The notes under the pieces: model-generated
The model's database searches: none
Told to the model about the DNA's origin: nothing
The model's input: only the letters and a program-made list of their open reading frames with translations
Made by a program: the position numbers and the translations under genes
Source: Anniella stebbinsi
Lineage: Eukaryota; Chordata; Lepidosauria; Squamata; Anniellidae
Direction: 5' to 3'
Length of the DNA stretch: 64,000 nt
Assembly (NCBI GenBank): GCA_029215795.1
Contig: JARDYH010000007.1
Span: forward strand, 70,114,763-70,178,762
Part shown: positions 34,101 to 45,144 of the stretch, in pieces
Layout of the letters: the number at the start of each line of letters is the position of its first letter
Numbering within the stretch: the first letter of the stretch is position 1

Positions 34101-34606
34101 CTGGATTCCCTAGCTCTACCACCAGCTATAATGCAGGAATGGCAGCTAATAACTTGAGCTCAGGGCTGATGTCAATGGTGGTCATGATTTTATTTATTTA
34201 TTTATTGCATTTTTATACCATCCTATTTTCTATTTTAAGTGTTTTAATACCAGTCCTTATTATGTATTTTTAAATTATGTACTACTGGCCAATAGGCTGT
34301 AATAAAAAAAATTTTTTTTTACTACTATATTATTTCATCTCTTTCTCACTCGTGGCGGTTTTTCTAGATGGACATGACTGGCTTTGCCAAGTCATGCTGT
34401 CTTTTACAGATTCAGAAATTTCCTGACAATTGAGCATGTTTTAAGTATGACTGCTTTCTGGATGTTGTTGTGGATGTATTTTGGTAGGCCCAGTTTCTGA
34501 AGATTTTTTGTAGAATTGTTTGATGTGATGCCAGTGACTGAGGTATTATTATAATAATGTTAACATTAACTCCCATCTTCTTGCTTGCTCAGGTAACCGG
34601 AATTGA
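27951..34606 (+). CDS. Copy 4: CEACAM-like transmembrane, tail-less
   Basis: Exons 27951-28038, 31955-32332, 33977-34072 and 34593-34606 join in phase 1 into 191 residues. The signal starts MGTERAAQRPCPACG. The IgV-like domain has SCNWYRA, YTGRET, PDCSLHI and DSGNYTV. The membrane exon gives AQTETDNN, a hydrophobic span and LLYFFL. The cytoplasmic exon has an acceptor like copy 1's but reads RNRN then TGA, so the tail is four or five residues. The later terminal exon (34982) is still recognisable but could be used only with different splicing. A non-signalling surface receptor, or one needing a partner, is inferred. A splicing route I cannot see may exist. Confidence 0.72.
28900..29248. repeat. 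Foldback insertion with 16-bp flanking duplication
   Basis: Inverted arms read gagaagcaggtcctcagaat on the left and attctgagaacctgcttctc on the right. The insert is flanked by tgtttcaaatgccaaa (28884-28899) and tgtttcaattgccaaa. The right end has T13. The spacer upstream of copy 3 (22818) lacks the insert. Confidence 0.72.
30093..30290 (+). repeat. tRNA-derived SINE
   Basis: Head gatagagcacaggcttggca, B-box-like ggtttaatccc, body ending ctgactcagtataaggcagc. Confidence 0.82.
30450..30476. repeat. (AAT)n microsatellite
   Basis: About nine AAT units in intron 1 of copy 4. Confidence 0.88.
30860..31560 (+). repeat. Intron-1 block duplicated between copies 4 and 2
   Basis: Counterpart of 10000-11110. 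It contains an 83-codon frame at 31025-31276 that is broken in the copy 2 version and that I do not recognise, and a divergent SINE near 31356-31480. Confidence 0.6.
31955..32332 (+). CDS. Copy 4 exon 2: end of signal and IgV-like N domain
   Basis: 378 nt, acceptor cacactgcag, donor TCAG|gtatga, phase 1 to 1, open. Motifs: LLNRAQ, VTLTSGG, VSCNWYRARTTDLA, YTGRET, PDCSLHI, DSGNYTV, HANIEVS. Sequons NVT, NLT and NYT are present. Confidence 0.88.
32533..33214. other. Copy 4 intron, shared with copies 5 and 7
   Basis: Contains a block (aatattatcaatgggggatc; ccttgccccaaagggtatgg) repeated at 38750-39200 and 58880-59340. No exon was recognised. Confidence 0.5.
33215..33810 (-). mobile_element. CR1-type LINE 3' fragment
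   Basis: Antisense 3' region: gctggatcagctaaggggcc, ccagcaactggtgtgcatag, cccaccgatcagcttcatgg, followed by the inner segment cttgatcattttagtcaccc. Confidence 0.83.
33977..34072 (+). CDS. Copy 4 membrane exon
   Basis: 96 nt, acceptor cctattccag, donor CTAC|gtgagt, phase 1 to 1. Stalk AQTETDNN, then ILWIVIGCLAGTLLLIGAL and LYFFL. Confidence 0.82.
34593..34606 (+). CDS. Copy 4 cytoplasmic exon with early stop
   Basis: Acceptor ttgcttgctcag. The frame from the membrane exon gives R-N-R-N and TGA at 34604-34606. Downstream the block acttctacccag still matches copy 1, so this is a degraded version of exon 665. Confidence 0.6.
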
Positions 34607-34981
34607 AGGCTTCAGACTTCTACCCAGCCTGTTGAGTTGGCCTGGTGAAGGTATTGACCTAATATGGATTTTGGAGTTCTTCTCATTGGGGATGCCCCCC
34701 CAGGATTTTAAGGAACATGATTGACTATGACTAGGATAGAAAAAAGCCAGATGGCTGGGAAGCAGGGTTGCTCGAGGAAGTTTAGGGTGGTTCATCTTAC
34801 CTGATCTGAAAGCATTCCAAGACACCTCATACACCATGGTGTGACATCCAAATTCCTTACCAAGATACCTCCCACAATGAGTATAAATGATGGAAATGGA
34901 AACATTTGCATTCATTTGCTACTCTTCCAAAACTGCTTGATTTTACAGTTTCCACCTAACATATCTCCTTTTTCTCTTCAG

Positions 34982-35077
34982 ACTCTGCATCCTGGAAGCC
35001 AAACTGGATATGATGAGCGAGGAGGTTACCGGTTAAGCCACCCAGCTATTGACTCTTCTGCTGATTCCAAGCCTTGA
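34982..35077 (+). pseudogene. Copy 4 terminal exon, probably unused
   Basis: After the acceptor ttctcttcag the phase-0 frame reads TLHPGSQTGYDERGGYRL… and runs past the usual stop because of a small insertion, ending at 35077. The tyrosine motif is YDER rather than YEEL. It lies downstream of the TGA at 34604. Confidence 0.55.
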
Positions 35078-35333
35078 ATAGCTTTGAACCAAATTAACAT
35101 TGCTAAGAGACCAACTGCCAACTCTAATGCCAAATCTGAATCACTTCCAATGAGAAATTAGGCCAAACCACAACCAGAAGGCCATATAATCCCATACCTA
35201 GCTCACCTTATAACACACAGACTCTTTGGAATGCTCATTATAGAGCCTGTTTTAATAGAGTTTTGCTATGTGTAAAATTCAGACTTGCCACTAGCCATCT
35301 TGACGCACCAGGAAAGGGTGAGCTGTAAATCTA

Positions 35334-35339
35334 AATAAA
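35334..35339 (+). terminator. Poly(A) signal of copy 4
   Basis: AATAAA in aaatctaaataaagata. The same context ends copies 5, 6 and 7. Confidence 0.7.
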
Positions 35340-35347
35340 GATAATAC

Positions 35348-36600
35348 TGCCAAATCTATTGTTGTTTATTACTTGTAAAGCACCTGAAAGTACTAGATTT
35401 TGTGAAGAAATCAAAAAGAGACAGGCCATGACTGCCTGCTTCCATTTTCTGTCCATCCATTAGCTTATGTGTGTGCTTTGACCTAGAACCAGGATGCACT
35501 CTGAGGCATGTGAAGTCGAAACAGGAGAGTACCACGGAGCATGTGCAGAATGAGTTTCCTGAACTGCTGACACAACAGGAATGAAGGGGACCCCAGACAG
35601 CCTGGCCGATGGTGTCAGTTGATAGTCCAGTGCCTACAAAACTACACCTGCTGCCACCCAATCAATGATATGATATATGCCTCTAAGCTAGCTAGAGGAA
35701 CTTCTTAAAATCCTGTTCACGTGTTCCCACCGTTTCTGTAGAAATTGGTTCTGGTCTACAACAGCCCTGCGAGGTGGCCTTCTATGGAAAGTTGAGTTTT
35801 CCAGGGAAAAGATTACAGATCATTCTCCTGAGATGACGTGCAGACCCCAGTGGGGGGGGGGGGATTTGCCCATAGCTCCTGCTACTTGCCAGCCCTTGAT
35901 ATGGGGGACCAATAAGGCTATGTGCAATCAGAGAGCCAGTGTGTTGCATGATCAAATGGTCACAAACTTCGGCTGGGAAATCTGGATTAAAATCCCCAGG
36001 TAGCCATGAAGCTCACCAGTTGACCATGGGCTGGTTGCCATTGCTCCATCTCACAGTCATTGTGAAGATGACAATGGGATAATCCTGCATGCACCCAAGA
36101 GGAAGTAAGGATGGCTTGAGATAGTTTGCTGCCTGAAGAAGAGCCCAAAACGCAGCCATCTCCTGGGGCCAACACTTCATAAGGCCCTGCTGCTCTCTTC
36201 TGAGCATTTTCTAGTACCCAGCCAATGACTCCACTGTCTTACTGGCTGTGTCTTGACAGCAGAGCTTTGCTGTGGAGGGAGGAATCCAGCTGAGCTGACA
36301 GCGAATCCCTGAAGAGGGAGATGGAGATGGCCTGGAGGTTGAGAGTAGAGAGGATGAACCTTCAACACTGATCTTCTAGTTCTTCTACTGTTCAATGACA
36401 TTCAGGAACCCAGTCTTGGCTGTACATTTGGGGAACCTTTTGAATCTCATCTTCATTGCTGGCTTCAGATTCACCTTCTCACCACCACTGTTCTCAGAGC
36501 CAGAGCGAAAGGCAGGTGAACAAGCAGGGAACAAGGGAGAAGAGAAGGACACATCCAAGGGGTTCTTGTCACGGGGGACCTGCCAGAATGTGGCTCCTTG
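35348..36600 (-). other. Spacer with a conserved antisense frame
   Basis: Start of a tandem unit also seen at 45145, 55962 and 62943. Within it, 36385-36612 (minus) encodes a frame containing QVPRDKNPLDVSFSSPL and KPAMKMRFKR that is also open at 46069-46302. I do not recognise it; it may be a pseudogene fragment or chance. Confidence 0.35.
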
Positions 36601-37033
36601 GCAGATGCCCAAGTATGCCTACCCTTAAAACCTGCCCTGCTCATCTTAACTTTCCTTGAGACACCTCCTGCCACGTCAAAACACACAGTTCCAGAGACCC
36701 TGGGAGACTGTCAACATTTACCCATTGGCCTGTCCCAGGGAAATTTTGTGTGGGTGATGTCTGTCCTCCCACCTCTCACCATGGCTCGGATTCCACTTTA
36801 TGACATCTTTCCATCACCTGGGAGCTCAGTTCTAAAGGACGGAGTCAACAGAGATCTAACCAGGGGAAGTGTGGTGGTTGGTGAGAGAGTAGACTCAGTT
36901 GGGCCTTCCCCGGGTACTTGAGGCTGAGGAAAGAAGCCAAGCGTCCTGCTGGACACAAAAATAATCCCACCACCACCACAACCACCACCGTGAAACTGCC
37001 ACCTACTACCTCTCATTGGGAAAGAGGAGCGTC
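36600..37033 (+). promoter_or_regulatory. Upstream region of copy 5 exon 1
   Basis: Conserved with copies 3, 6 and 7. It has a CCA-rich run (36966-36990) about 50 bases before the ATG that differs in length among copies. No TATA box is convincing. Confidence 0.45.
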
Positions 37034-37103
37034 ATGTGGGTCCTGCACAGGAATTGGGGTCTCCCTGGGTGTGGCAGTTTCTGGCAGGCACTGCTCCTAG
37101 CAG
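37034..37103 (+). CDS. Copy 5 exon 1: signal peptide
   Basis: 70 nt, donor GCAG|gtgaga, phase 1. It ends WQALLLA. Confidence 0.82.
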
Positions 37104-40100
37104 GTGAGACATTGTGGTCTTGTACAAAGGTGAGGGACGGAGAAACATGGTGTCCTGTCACCACTGTTGATGTACGAAGAAGCTGTCGGTCTAGTCTGCT
37201 TCAGTATATTAAATTGGTGAGTGTGTTTTGCTCTTTGCCTCAGGTTACAAAATGTCTTTTGCCAACATGGTGTGATCTTCCTCTGCAGCAGAGTGAAATT
37301 GAAGCTCCAGGTTCAAAGGTAGTTTAGTATCCACAAGCCAGGGGAGTAGTAGCAGTGGGAGAGGTCTCCTGCTTTCCTGCCCTGCTTTCGGCTTCCCAAG
37401 GGCATCTGGCTGGCCACTGCCTCCTGGCTAGCCAAGTTGTCCCGAGGAACAGGCCTGTAGCATAACATGCATTCACAACTGGTTCAGTGGCAGGCGGAAA
37501 GAGGTCGCCTCTGGTAAACCACAGTCAAGTTCAGAAGAGCAGCGTTATGGCAACATAAAGACCTATCAGGACCTTGGACAGGTTCAAGAGAGCAGAGTCA
37601 CAGCAAGGTAAGAACGAACAGAGCAGAGTCACAACAAGGTAAGAAGGAACTACGCCCAAGTCCCTATCAAATTCAGGAGAGCAGCGTCAAAACAACATAA
37701 AGATCTATCAGGACCCTGGACAGCACAAACTGTGGGACAGTGTACGGACTGGACTCATTCTCACTGGAAGAGCTGTTGTCTCAGCAAGGGAATGTGAGCA
37801 CCTGAAGCTTTAAGCAGGGTGGCGGGCTCAGAATGTTCAGAAGCTCCACCTCCACCTCCACTGGACACTGTGTTTGTCATAGGTGTAGGGTTGGTTTCAT
37901 CCTTTTGTAAAGAAATGTATTCATTTATCATCTCTTTATTATCACTATTGCTTGTCTTCACTGTTGTCATCCTGATCAATAATCTCAGCATTTCAGTTAT
38001 ATCATCACTCTGTTGCCTTGCACTCTTTTTGGAAGATTGAGACACTTGTAGAAACATGTTATTTTGTACTGATGAAGCACCTCAAAGCCCTGTAAGGAAA
38101 TGAATGAATCAGTGTTGATAACCTGGTTGTTTTGCCTAGATGAGCCTTTTTCCTTGAAATGAAGTTTTGACTCTTGTTCTCCACCCTGCAGCCTCCATCC
38201 TCAATTGTTTCCTGCTGAATCGAGCCCAGCGTGTGAGGATAGAAGAAATCCCTGTCACATGGGAACCACTAAATCCAAAAGCAAGACAGAATGTGACCCT
38301 AATACCAGGAGGAAATTTGAAAAACATGGTCAGCTGCAACTGGTATCAAGGGAGGACAACTGATTTGGCAAAGTGGATCTTCATCTATTACCTGCCTCCC
38401 TACAATCTAGGGCAGATCACTGGAACTGACTACACTGGGTGGGAGACAGCAGGCGCGGACTGCTCCCTCCACATCACGAATCTTGCACCAGCTGATTTTG
38501 GAAACTATACGGTGACAAAAGAAGGAGCTGTGATTGCACTTGGATATGCAAGCATGGAGTTCTTAGGTATGATTCACACAATCTTCAGCCATTCTGACCT
38601 CTGTGTCTCATCTAGAGCTGTCATCTCTGCTGAGATTAGTGATGGATGAATCCATCTGGTTTGGTTTCACTCAGTTTCTCATTGCTCCACAAGGAGCAGC
38701 ACAGACACAGCAGAGATCAGAGATAGATTAAAGAGACAACACGCTGCTTCTGGAATATTATCAATGGTGGATCGTGTAAGGGAAGTGAAAATATAGGCAG
38801 GAGGAGAAAAGAGTAACAATCCTTGCCCCAAAGAGTTTGGCAAGATTACCCATCTTTGTCCCTTCGCTGACCCTCCTGCTCACTTGCTTGCCTGGACATA
38901 AGATTCTTTGATGGCAGAAGCAAAATCTGGGAAACTGAGAACCATTTCAGGTTCTGACAGTGCTGCAGGGCTATGCTACGTTGGCCACTCTAGGGCCAGA
39001 TCTACACCAAGAAGTTGAAAGAGGTTTGAAAGCAGTATATGGAATGTGTCCTGGGCCCCAACAATTATCAATACCATTCTAAACCATTATAAAGCAGTTA
39101 TGTAGATTCTGCTCAGGACTTTGTGACACTGTCTGCCATCATCTGGTCTCATGAAGAAGGGTTGGTGTGAAGTGGAGACCATTCTTTCCCAGGCTTCTCA
39201 TTTCTGACACAGTGGGCTATCTTGTCTCGTTATTCTAATGAAACTTGTCCAAGGGCTTGTCTATATGCCCTGTATACTCCATGGTGGCTGCGCAGTGGCC
39301 CTGCGTTGTTTATACCATGGAGCTGCCATCTCACAGCCACCATGGGCTTTCCCCCAGCTTCTAAAAAGTCACTAACTTACTGCAACTATTTCCTTTACTC
39401 TGAGGTCACCACCTTCTTTACTTGGTCTGTTGGTGGCGACATCGCTTCAGATTGAAGCTTGGAGCATTCCAAGGGTGGACTGAGGCCCAGGGTAGGTTGG
39501 GGGATTCACAGGAAGGCCAGCAGAGGACAGGGGGGTGGGCTTGATGAGCTGAATGGCCAGCAGTGCTGCATGGAAAGCCCATGCCCCCTCCGGCTGTGGA
39601 GATTTGTCACTCCTACCCTGCAGCTGTGATGCCATGGGGTTTTGAGGGAACGAGCTGCAAAATGATGCTGGCAAGACACTCCCCAAGCAGGCGCCGCATG
39701 CACAGAACACAAATCAGGGTCTTAAACAGCAAAGGGCATTGGTTGCAAGGTGAGCTTTTTCCAACTCTCGACAATCTCTTTACACCCCCTTATGCCTATT
39801 GTAAAAGCAGACCACTCTGTGGCTTCATTGCAGGGAAGAACATAAGAATATAAGAAGCACTATGCTGGATCTGACCAAGGTTCTTCCATTCATCCAGCAG
39901 TCTGTTTACACAGTGGCCAACATGCTGTCTGTGAGAAACCCACAAGCAGACGTTTGGATACGTGGAAGAACCTAAGAACATAGGAAGAGCTATGCTGGAT
40001 GAGCCCATTTAGTCCAGAGTTCTGTTCACACAATGGCCAACCAGCTGTCAGGAAGGAACCCACAAAGAGGACACGGGTGAAACAGCGCCCTCCCTCCACG

Positions 40101-41184
40101 TTCCCCAGCAACTGGTGTTTATAGGCTTCCTGCCTCTGATACTGGAGGTAGCCTATGGCCATTAGGACTAGTAACCATTGATTAGCCTTCGCCTTCAGGA
40201 ATTTGTCTAACCCCCTTTTAAAGCCATCCAAATTGGTGGCCTTCACTATGTCTTGTGGTAATGAATTCCACAGTTTAACTGTGTATTGTGTGAAGAAGAC
40301 CTTCCTTTCCTCTGTCCTGAATCTCCCACAAATCAACTTCATCGGATGTCTCCCGATTCTAGTATTATGACAAAGACGTCTCTCTGTCAACTTTCTCCAC
40401 ACGATGCATAATTTTGCACACCTCTGTCATGTCTCCCCTACTCGCCTTTTCTCCAGGCTAAGCAATCAGAGTTCTTTTGATTGTCACTCATACGGGACTT
40501 GCTCCAACCCCTTGATCATCTTAGTTGCCCTCTGCTATTTGAGGTTCTTCTCAGAAATGGTTCAGACTGTGTTCTTTTAAATATATATATATATATATAT
40601 ATATATACACTTTCTCCCCTTCATCTGAAAGTATGACAAGCTAGATTAATGGCAATCTTTATTGGTAGCATCATGAGGTTCCAAAAATATGCTTTCCTAT
40701 TCCAGGTCGGATGGCAACAGAAAACACCGTTCTTTGGCTCTTTCTTGGGTGCTTAGCTGTGACTGGAACCATGCTATATGTCTGGTTTTTCAGGCAAGGT
40801 AATAGTTTAAGTTATGTACAGCTCCCAACTGTGCATATACCAAGGTTTTTGCTCTCTGGGAGCAATACAGTAAGTTTTTGCAGACTATCTTTGGTGTCTG
40901 ACATTGTCTTCCTAATGCTCTGCTTAGAGTGGAATCTACAGTGATCCCACTTGTAGCATGTGCAAGGTTACATGTAATTAGCTGTTGGCCTCGCTTTAAT
41001 TAAATCTTAACCCTGAAACAGTCAGTTCCGCAAGGTCAGTGCAAAAGGGGCCATTGTGTGCAAGATCATTACTCCACAATTTCAACAGCCCAGCATTTAC
41101 AAGTAGGGTGACCAGATAAACTTCAGGTCAGGGCTCATGTAACTTTAACAGTTGTAGAGAAAAGGGAATTTCTGCCAGTATCAT

Positions 41185-41230
<46 letters not shown>

Positions 41231-43379
41231 CGATTTATTTCTTACCCGCCTCTCCGTCTAGATCGAGGCGGGGAACAACAACATGATAAAATACATAAAA
41301 CTAATTAAAACATGACAAATATTATTAAAACTGCATTAAAACACCCTAAAACATCCTAAAACCATTCTAAAAATTACACTGGATATGCCTGCCGGAAGGG
41401 AACAGTCTTTATAGCTTTCTTAAATTCTAAAAGACTGTTAAGTTGACGAGTCTCCTCCGGCAGGTCATTCCACAGTCTGGGAGCGGCAGAAGAGAAGGTC
41501 CTCTGGGTAACAGTTGTCAGCCTAGTCTTGGCCGACCGCAGTAAGTTCTTCCCAGAGGACCTAAGTGTGCGGGGCGGATTGTACGGGAGAAGGCGATCCC
41601 GCAGGTAACCTGGACCCAAACCATGTAGGGCTTTAAAGGTAATGACCAACACTTTATACTTCGCCCGGAAACTAATTGGCAGCCAGTGGAGCGATTTTAA
41701 AGCTGGCGTAACATGGTCACTCCTAGATTAGTTCATTTGTATGCAGTTAAAGGTGCAGGCACTATACCAGAGTGACCATATACAAAAGAAGGCAGGTCCC
41801 CCGCACCTTTAACAGTTGTGATGAAGAGGGAATTTCACCAGGAACTAACTGCATACAAATGACACTGGCTGAAATTCCCTTTTCTCTACAACTGTTAAAG
41901 TTACATTAGCCCTGACCATGTATGAGCCCTGCCATGACCAATTTTATCTGGTCAGCCTATTTATAAGCAGTGAGAAGTGAGCTGCTCTCAGGGGAAACAA
42001 GCAGCTAGGGGCCCTTGGTGAGCATACAGCAAGCCATCCTGGGACTTGTGCAGCCCCGATCACATGAGTGGGAGGGTGCGTGAGCGGCAGCAAGGCCACA
42101 AGCTCCTGCTGCTCCCAGACACTGGTAATGCATCTATCCCTAGCAACGCATGCTGGAAGTTGTAGGACCTTTCCTCACTTGACAATACAGCTGTGCACAA
42201 AATATTGGATTCCCCATAAAATGGCTGCCAATGCTTTGGAATTCTGAATCCAGCCCTAATATTTTGCTTCTGTGATGCTGTGTTACTTCTCTTTCCTGAT
42301 GCTGCATTATTTTGCTTCTCTGAAGTTTGGAATAGGAAGCTATAATGTAGCTTTTCTGCAATTGGATAAAACTGGGGTGGTGGGATGTTGTCAGGGAGCT
42401 TTCAGATCCTGCCCAGAATCATTCAGGGCTTTTGCTTCTTCGTGGAACGGTGGGCATAATGGGGGAGGGGAGCCATTATTCCCTGGCCATTTGCTGGAAA
42501 CCTCCCTCTCAGTTTGCATCTGAAACTGCTCTTCAACACACATGTTCACTTGAATCAATCAGTACAGGATTCTAGTTCACTTCAGATGTAGGTGTAAGGA
42601 AGAGCCTGTATGCAGTTTTAACTAAGTTTCTTTGCCCAAAACGATGCTTTCACTCCTGGAAAATTGGAGCACTTTTCTGTATCACAAGTATGAACCTTGA
42701 CCTACTTGCCTAGCCTGTTCTGGCCTGGCCTGAACATTCCTCTTTGTCTAGATAGCAGAGAATACACTGACCAGGAGTTAAAACCGCCACATAGCTCCCT
42801 GCTTTGTATATTGATAATCCTCTTTCCCAGTGAGTCCTTTGGGAGGAGGAAGGGTTTCTCTCATACATCACATGTACAGAAGTGACATCTAAAGCTCTAC
42901 AACATGGGCAGACAACTTGTGGCCCTCCAGATGTTAAGAATAAGAGCTGGAGTCCAACAACATCTGGATGGTGACACATTGCTCACTCCTGTTCTACATT
43001 TCTAATGCCACATTGTTCAGGATGGAGTACTAATACCCTGTCTGACTTCAAAAGTCAGGCAATACCACTTCTGGCTCATAACCAATAATAGCCAGCTTTA
43101 TGTGGATTCCCCATTAAATTATGTGGTGGGGTGATTGCATAATACATGCCTGATCTGGAAGCACCCCAGCACACCTCATACACCATGGTGTGATATCCAA
43201 AATCTATACAAAGAGAACACCCCCAACTAGTATAAATTATGCAAATTAAAACATTTCCATTGACTTGCTGCTCTTCTAAAACTGTTTGATTTTGGAGTTT
43301 CCACCTGACGTGTCTCCATTTTTCTCTTCAGACTCTGAATCCTGAAAGCCAAACTGTGTACGATGAGCCAAGGAGATAG
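37034..43379 (+). CDS. Copy 5: CEACAM-like transmembrane
   Basis: Recognised exons: 37034-37103, 38192-38566, 40706-40798 and 43332-43379. The signal begins MWVLHRNWGLPGCGSF. The IgV-like domain is intact, with SCNWYQG, DCSLHI and DFGNYTV, but the usual GRET reads GWET, losing the Arg that in mammalian CEACAM N domains pairs with the Asp of D-x-G-x-Y. The membrane exon gives GRMATENT, a hydrophobic span and WFFRQ. The terminal exon encodes TLNPESQTVYDEPRR. The membrane exon ends in phase 1 and the terminal exon begins in phase 0, so an adaptor exon like copy 1's is needed. I did not find it; direct splicing would stop after DSES. The function of the tail is therefore open. Confidence 0.72.
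37530..37735 (+). repeat. Degenerate minisatellite in intron 1 of copy 5
   Basis: Imperfect units built from ggttcaagagagcagagtca and cctatcaggaccttggacag. Counterparts lie at 47365-47600 (copy 6) and 57485-57600 plus 57920-58010 (copy 7), with different unit numbers. Confidence 0.65.
38192..38566 (+). CDS. Copy 5 exon 2: end of signal and IgV-like N domain
   Basis: 375 nt (one codon lost in the signal part), acceptor caccctgcag, donor TTAG|gtatga, phase 1 to 1, open. Motifs: LLNRAQ, VTLIPGG, VSCNWYQG, YTGWET, ADCSLHI, DFGNYTV. Confidence 0.87.
39845..40540 (-). mobile_element. CR1-type LINE 3' fragments
   Basis: Antisense 3' region, partly duplicated at its end (gtctgtttacacagtggcca then ttctgttcacacaatggcca). 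It continues through aatctcccacaaatcaactt to ttgatcatcttagttgccct. Confidence 0.83.
40581..40607. repeat. (AT)n microsatellite
   Basis: About 13 AT units, roughly 100 bases before the copy 5 membrane exon. It is shorter at the same place in copy 7. Confidence 0.85.
40706..40798 (+). CDS. Copy 5 membrane exon
   Basis: 93 nt, acceptor cctattccag, donor CAAG|gtaata, phase 1 to 1. It is four codons shorter than copies 6 and 7 within the hydrophobic span (GCLAVTGTMLYVW), which leaves a short transmembrane segment. Confidence 0.75.
41104..41959. mobile_element. hAT-type MITE family B with a nested LINE insert
   Basis: Flanked by TTTACAAG and TTTATAAG. Copy 7 has the empty site (gcatttacaagcagtgagg, about 60900). 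Roughly 41188-41730 inside it is an (AAT)n run plus an antisense L2-type tail. Confidence 0.82.
41188..41730 (-). mobile_element. L2-type LINE 3' end nested in MITE
   Basis: The minus strand reads ITFKALHGLGPGYLRDRL, PRLWNDLPEE and LLEFKKAIKT, typical of the C-terminal end of L2-type reverse transcriptases. It ends in an A-rich tail and (AAT)n. Confidence 0.8.
41960..43331. other. Copy 5 intron before the terminal exon
   Basis: Shared almost throughout with 60900-62242 in copy 7 (for example gcccagaatcattcagggct). I looked here for the missing phase 1-to-0 cytoplasmic exon and saw no convincing candidate. Confidence 0.5.
43332..43379 (+). CDS. Copy 5 terminal exon, YDEP
   Basis: 48 nt after tttctcttcag, phase 0: TLNPESQTVYDEPRR and TAG. 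Only the tyrosine of the ITAM half is kept. Confidence 0.7.
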   Translation, partial: TLNPESQTVYDEPRR

Positions 43380-43619
43380 CAGGTTAACCCAACCAACCAT
43401 TGACTCTTCCGCTAACTCCAGGCCTAGAATAGGTTTGAACCAACTTAACAGTAGACCAGATGATTCTTTGCTAAGTAGCAACAGCCAACTCTGAATCCAT
43501 TCCACAATCTTGGGATGTATATTAACTTCTGGTTGCTGAAAAAATACATAGTGATGAAGCATTGGTTTTTTAGATCTGCAATAATTTAACCAACTCATTG
43601 AATTACTGAATTAGTGAAG

Positions 43620-44765
43620 AGTCTTGCGGGATCTTTAAAGGCTAAGGAATTTTGCCACAGGGAATAAGTTTGTTCCCTTGAGGCCAAGGTTGCTGACCTG
43701 GAGAAACTAAGAGAGGCAGAGGGGTTGATAGATCAGGCCTTCAGGGACTTAACTGCAATGTCCCACTCCATCAGTGACAGCTCCTCTTCAGAATGTGGGT
43801 CTGGAGGAAGGAGGGCACCACTCCAAGGAAGAGGGAAATGATCCCTTAGAAGGGACCCATTCCTCAGAAGACGTACAAATATCCTCTTACATCAAGGATG
43901 TGCTTCTGGGGAGAGGGGGGCTTGTGGTGGTGGGAGATTCGATTATTAGGCACATAGGCAGCTGGGTTTGTGACAGGAATATAGACCGCATCGTGAATTG
44001 CCTGCCAGGTGCGTAGGTTGCAGATATCATGTCCCATCTAGATAACATAGTAGACAGTGCTGGGTTGGAGTCTGTTGCCGTAGTCCATATTGGTACCAAC
44101 GATGTGAGGAAATGTAGTTGTGAGGTCCTGGAAGCCACACTGAGGTTGCTAGGCAAGAGGTTGAAATCCAAGACCACCAAGGTGGCTCTCTCTAAAATGC
44201 TAACAGTTCCATGTTCAGGGCCAGCCAGAAAGGCACAGCTGAGAGTTCTCAATGTGTGGATGAGATGGTGGTGCAGAGTGGAGGGGTTCAGAATTGTTAG
44301 GCACTGGGGAACATTTTGGGACAAGCCAGGCCTGTACAAGAGGGACAGGCTGCATTTAAGCCTGTCTGGTGATAAACAGACTGCTAGTGATAAACATTTT
44401 AAAAAAAGTAGCAGAGCAACTTTACAACTAAATCCTAGGGGGAAACCAACAGGAGCTGGGAAGCATCTTGTTCGGGTTAAATCATCTGAAGGAGACAAAT
44501 ATGAAAATGTTTTTGATTGTCCCAATGTAGAAGGGGAACAAATAGCCATGAATACAGGATAGAACATGATAGCCAATCAAAGAGGCTAAAGTGCAACAGG
44601 GAAAAAGGGACACGCCAGAGACATCTGGGGAGGGACACCATGTACAGGTGTTTCTATGCAACTGCTAGAAGCCTCCAAACCATGACGGGAGAATTGGAAT
44701 GATTGGTTTCAAAGGGGAACCTGGACATAGTGGGCATTACAGAAACCTGGTGAACTGGAGAGAAC
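43620..44765 (+). mobile_element. CR1/L2-type LINE, ORF1 part, in copy 5 3'UTR
   Basis: ORF1 fragments carry an SGNH-esterase pattern: GDSIIRHI (block I, 43938), HIGTND (44085) and DRLHLS (44345). A short piece of endonuclease start (GITETW) follows, then the 3' UTR resumes at 44770. It is inserted at the same point as the longer LINE in copy 6, with a large internal or 3' deletion. Confidence 0.78.
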
Positions 44766-45120
44766 CAGTGGCTTTCTGGAAATGGCTTCACTAATCATTG
44801 TCTCTCATTCCGTGGGAGAGCCCAGCAAACGCTGCACTGAAGATGGCGAAAGAATGATGGGGAATGGACTTTCTGCAAAGTTGTAGACCTGCAATCTTGG
44901 CAAAGGGGCAACAGAGTGTCAGTTCAGTTCAGCTGCAAGCAACCCACAAAAATTACGGAGTTTCCAATGAGATATTAGGCCAAACCACCACCAGAGGGCC
45001 ATATAATCCCACAGACTCTTTGGGATACTCATTATACAGCCTGTTTTACGGAGTTTGGCTATGTGTACAATTTGCCGCTAGCCGTCTTGACACACGCTGA
45101 AACGGTAAGCTGCAAATCTA

Positions 45121-45126
45121 AATAAA
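45121..45126 (+). terminator. Poly(A) signal of copy 5
   Basis: AATAAA in the context shared with copies 4, 6 and 7. Confidence 0.65.
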
Positions 45127-45144
45127 TATTATACTGCCAATTCT

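Noticed and set aside
37530..37735. Repeated units resembling a spaced array
   Set aside because: Units are degenerate and directly adjacent, in an intron of a vertebrate gene; this is a minisatellite and not a CRISPR array.
42750..42790. Candidate adaptor exon after ctttgtctag in copy 5
   Set aside because: The acceptor and sequence are not present in the matching intron of copy 7, and no tyrosine motif or suitable donor follows.
43887..44576. 229-codon minus-strand frame, and its counterpart at 52074-52583
   Set aside because: Both are antisense shadows of LINE ORF1, which carries the esterase motifs on the plus strand.
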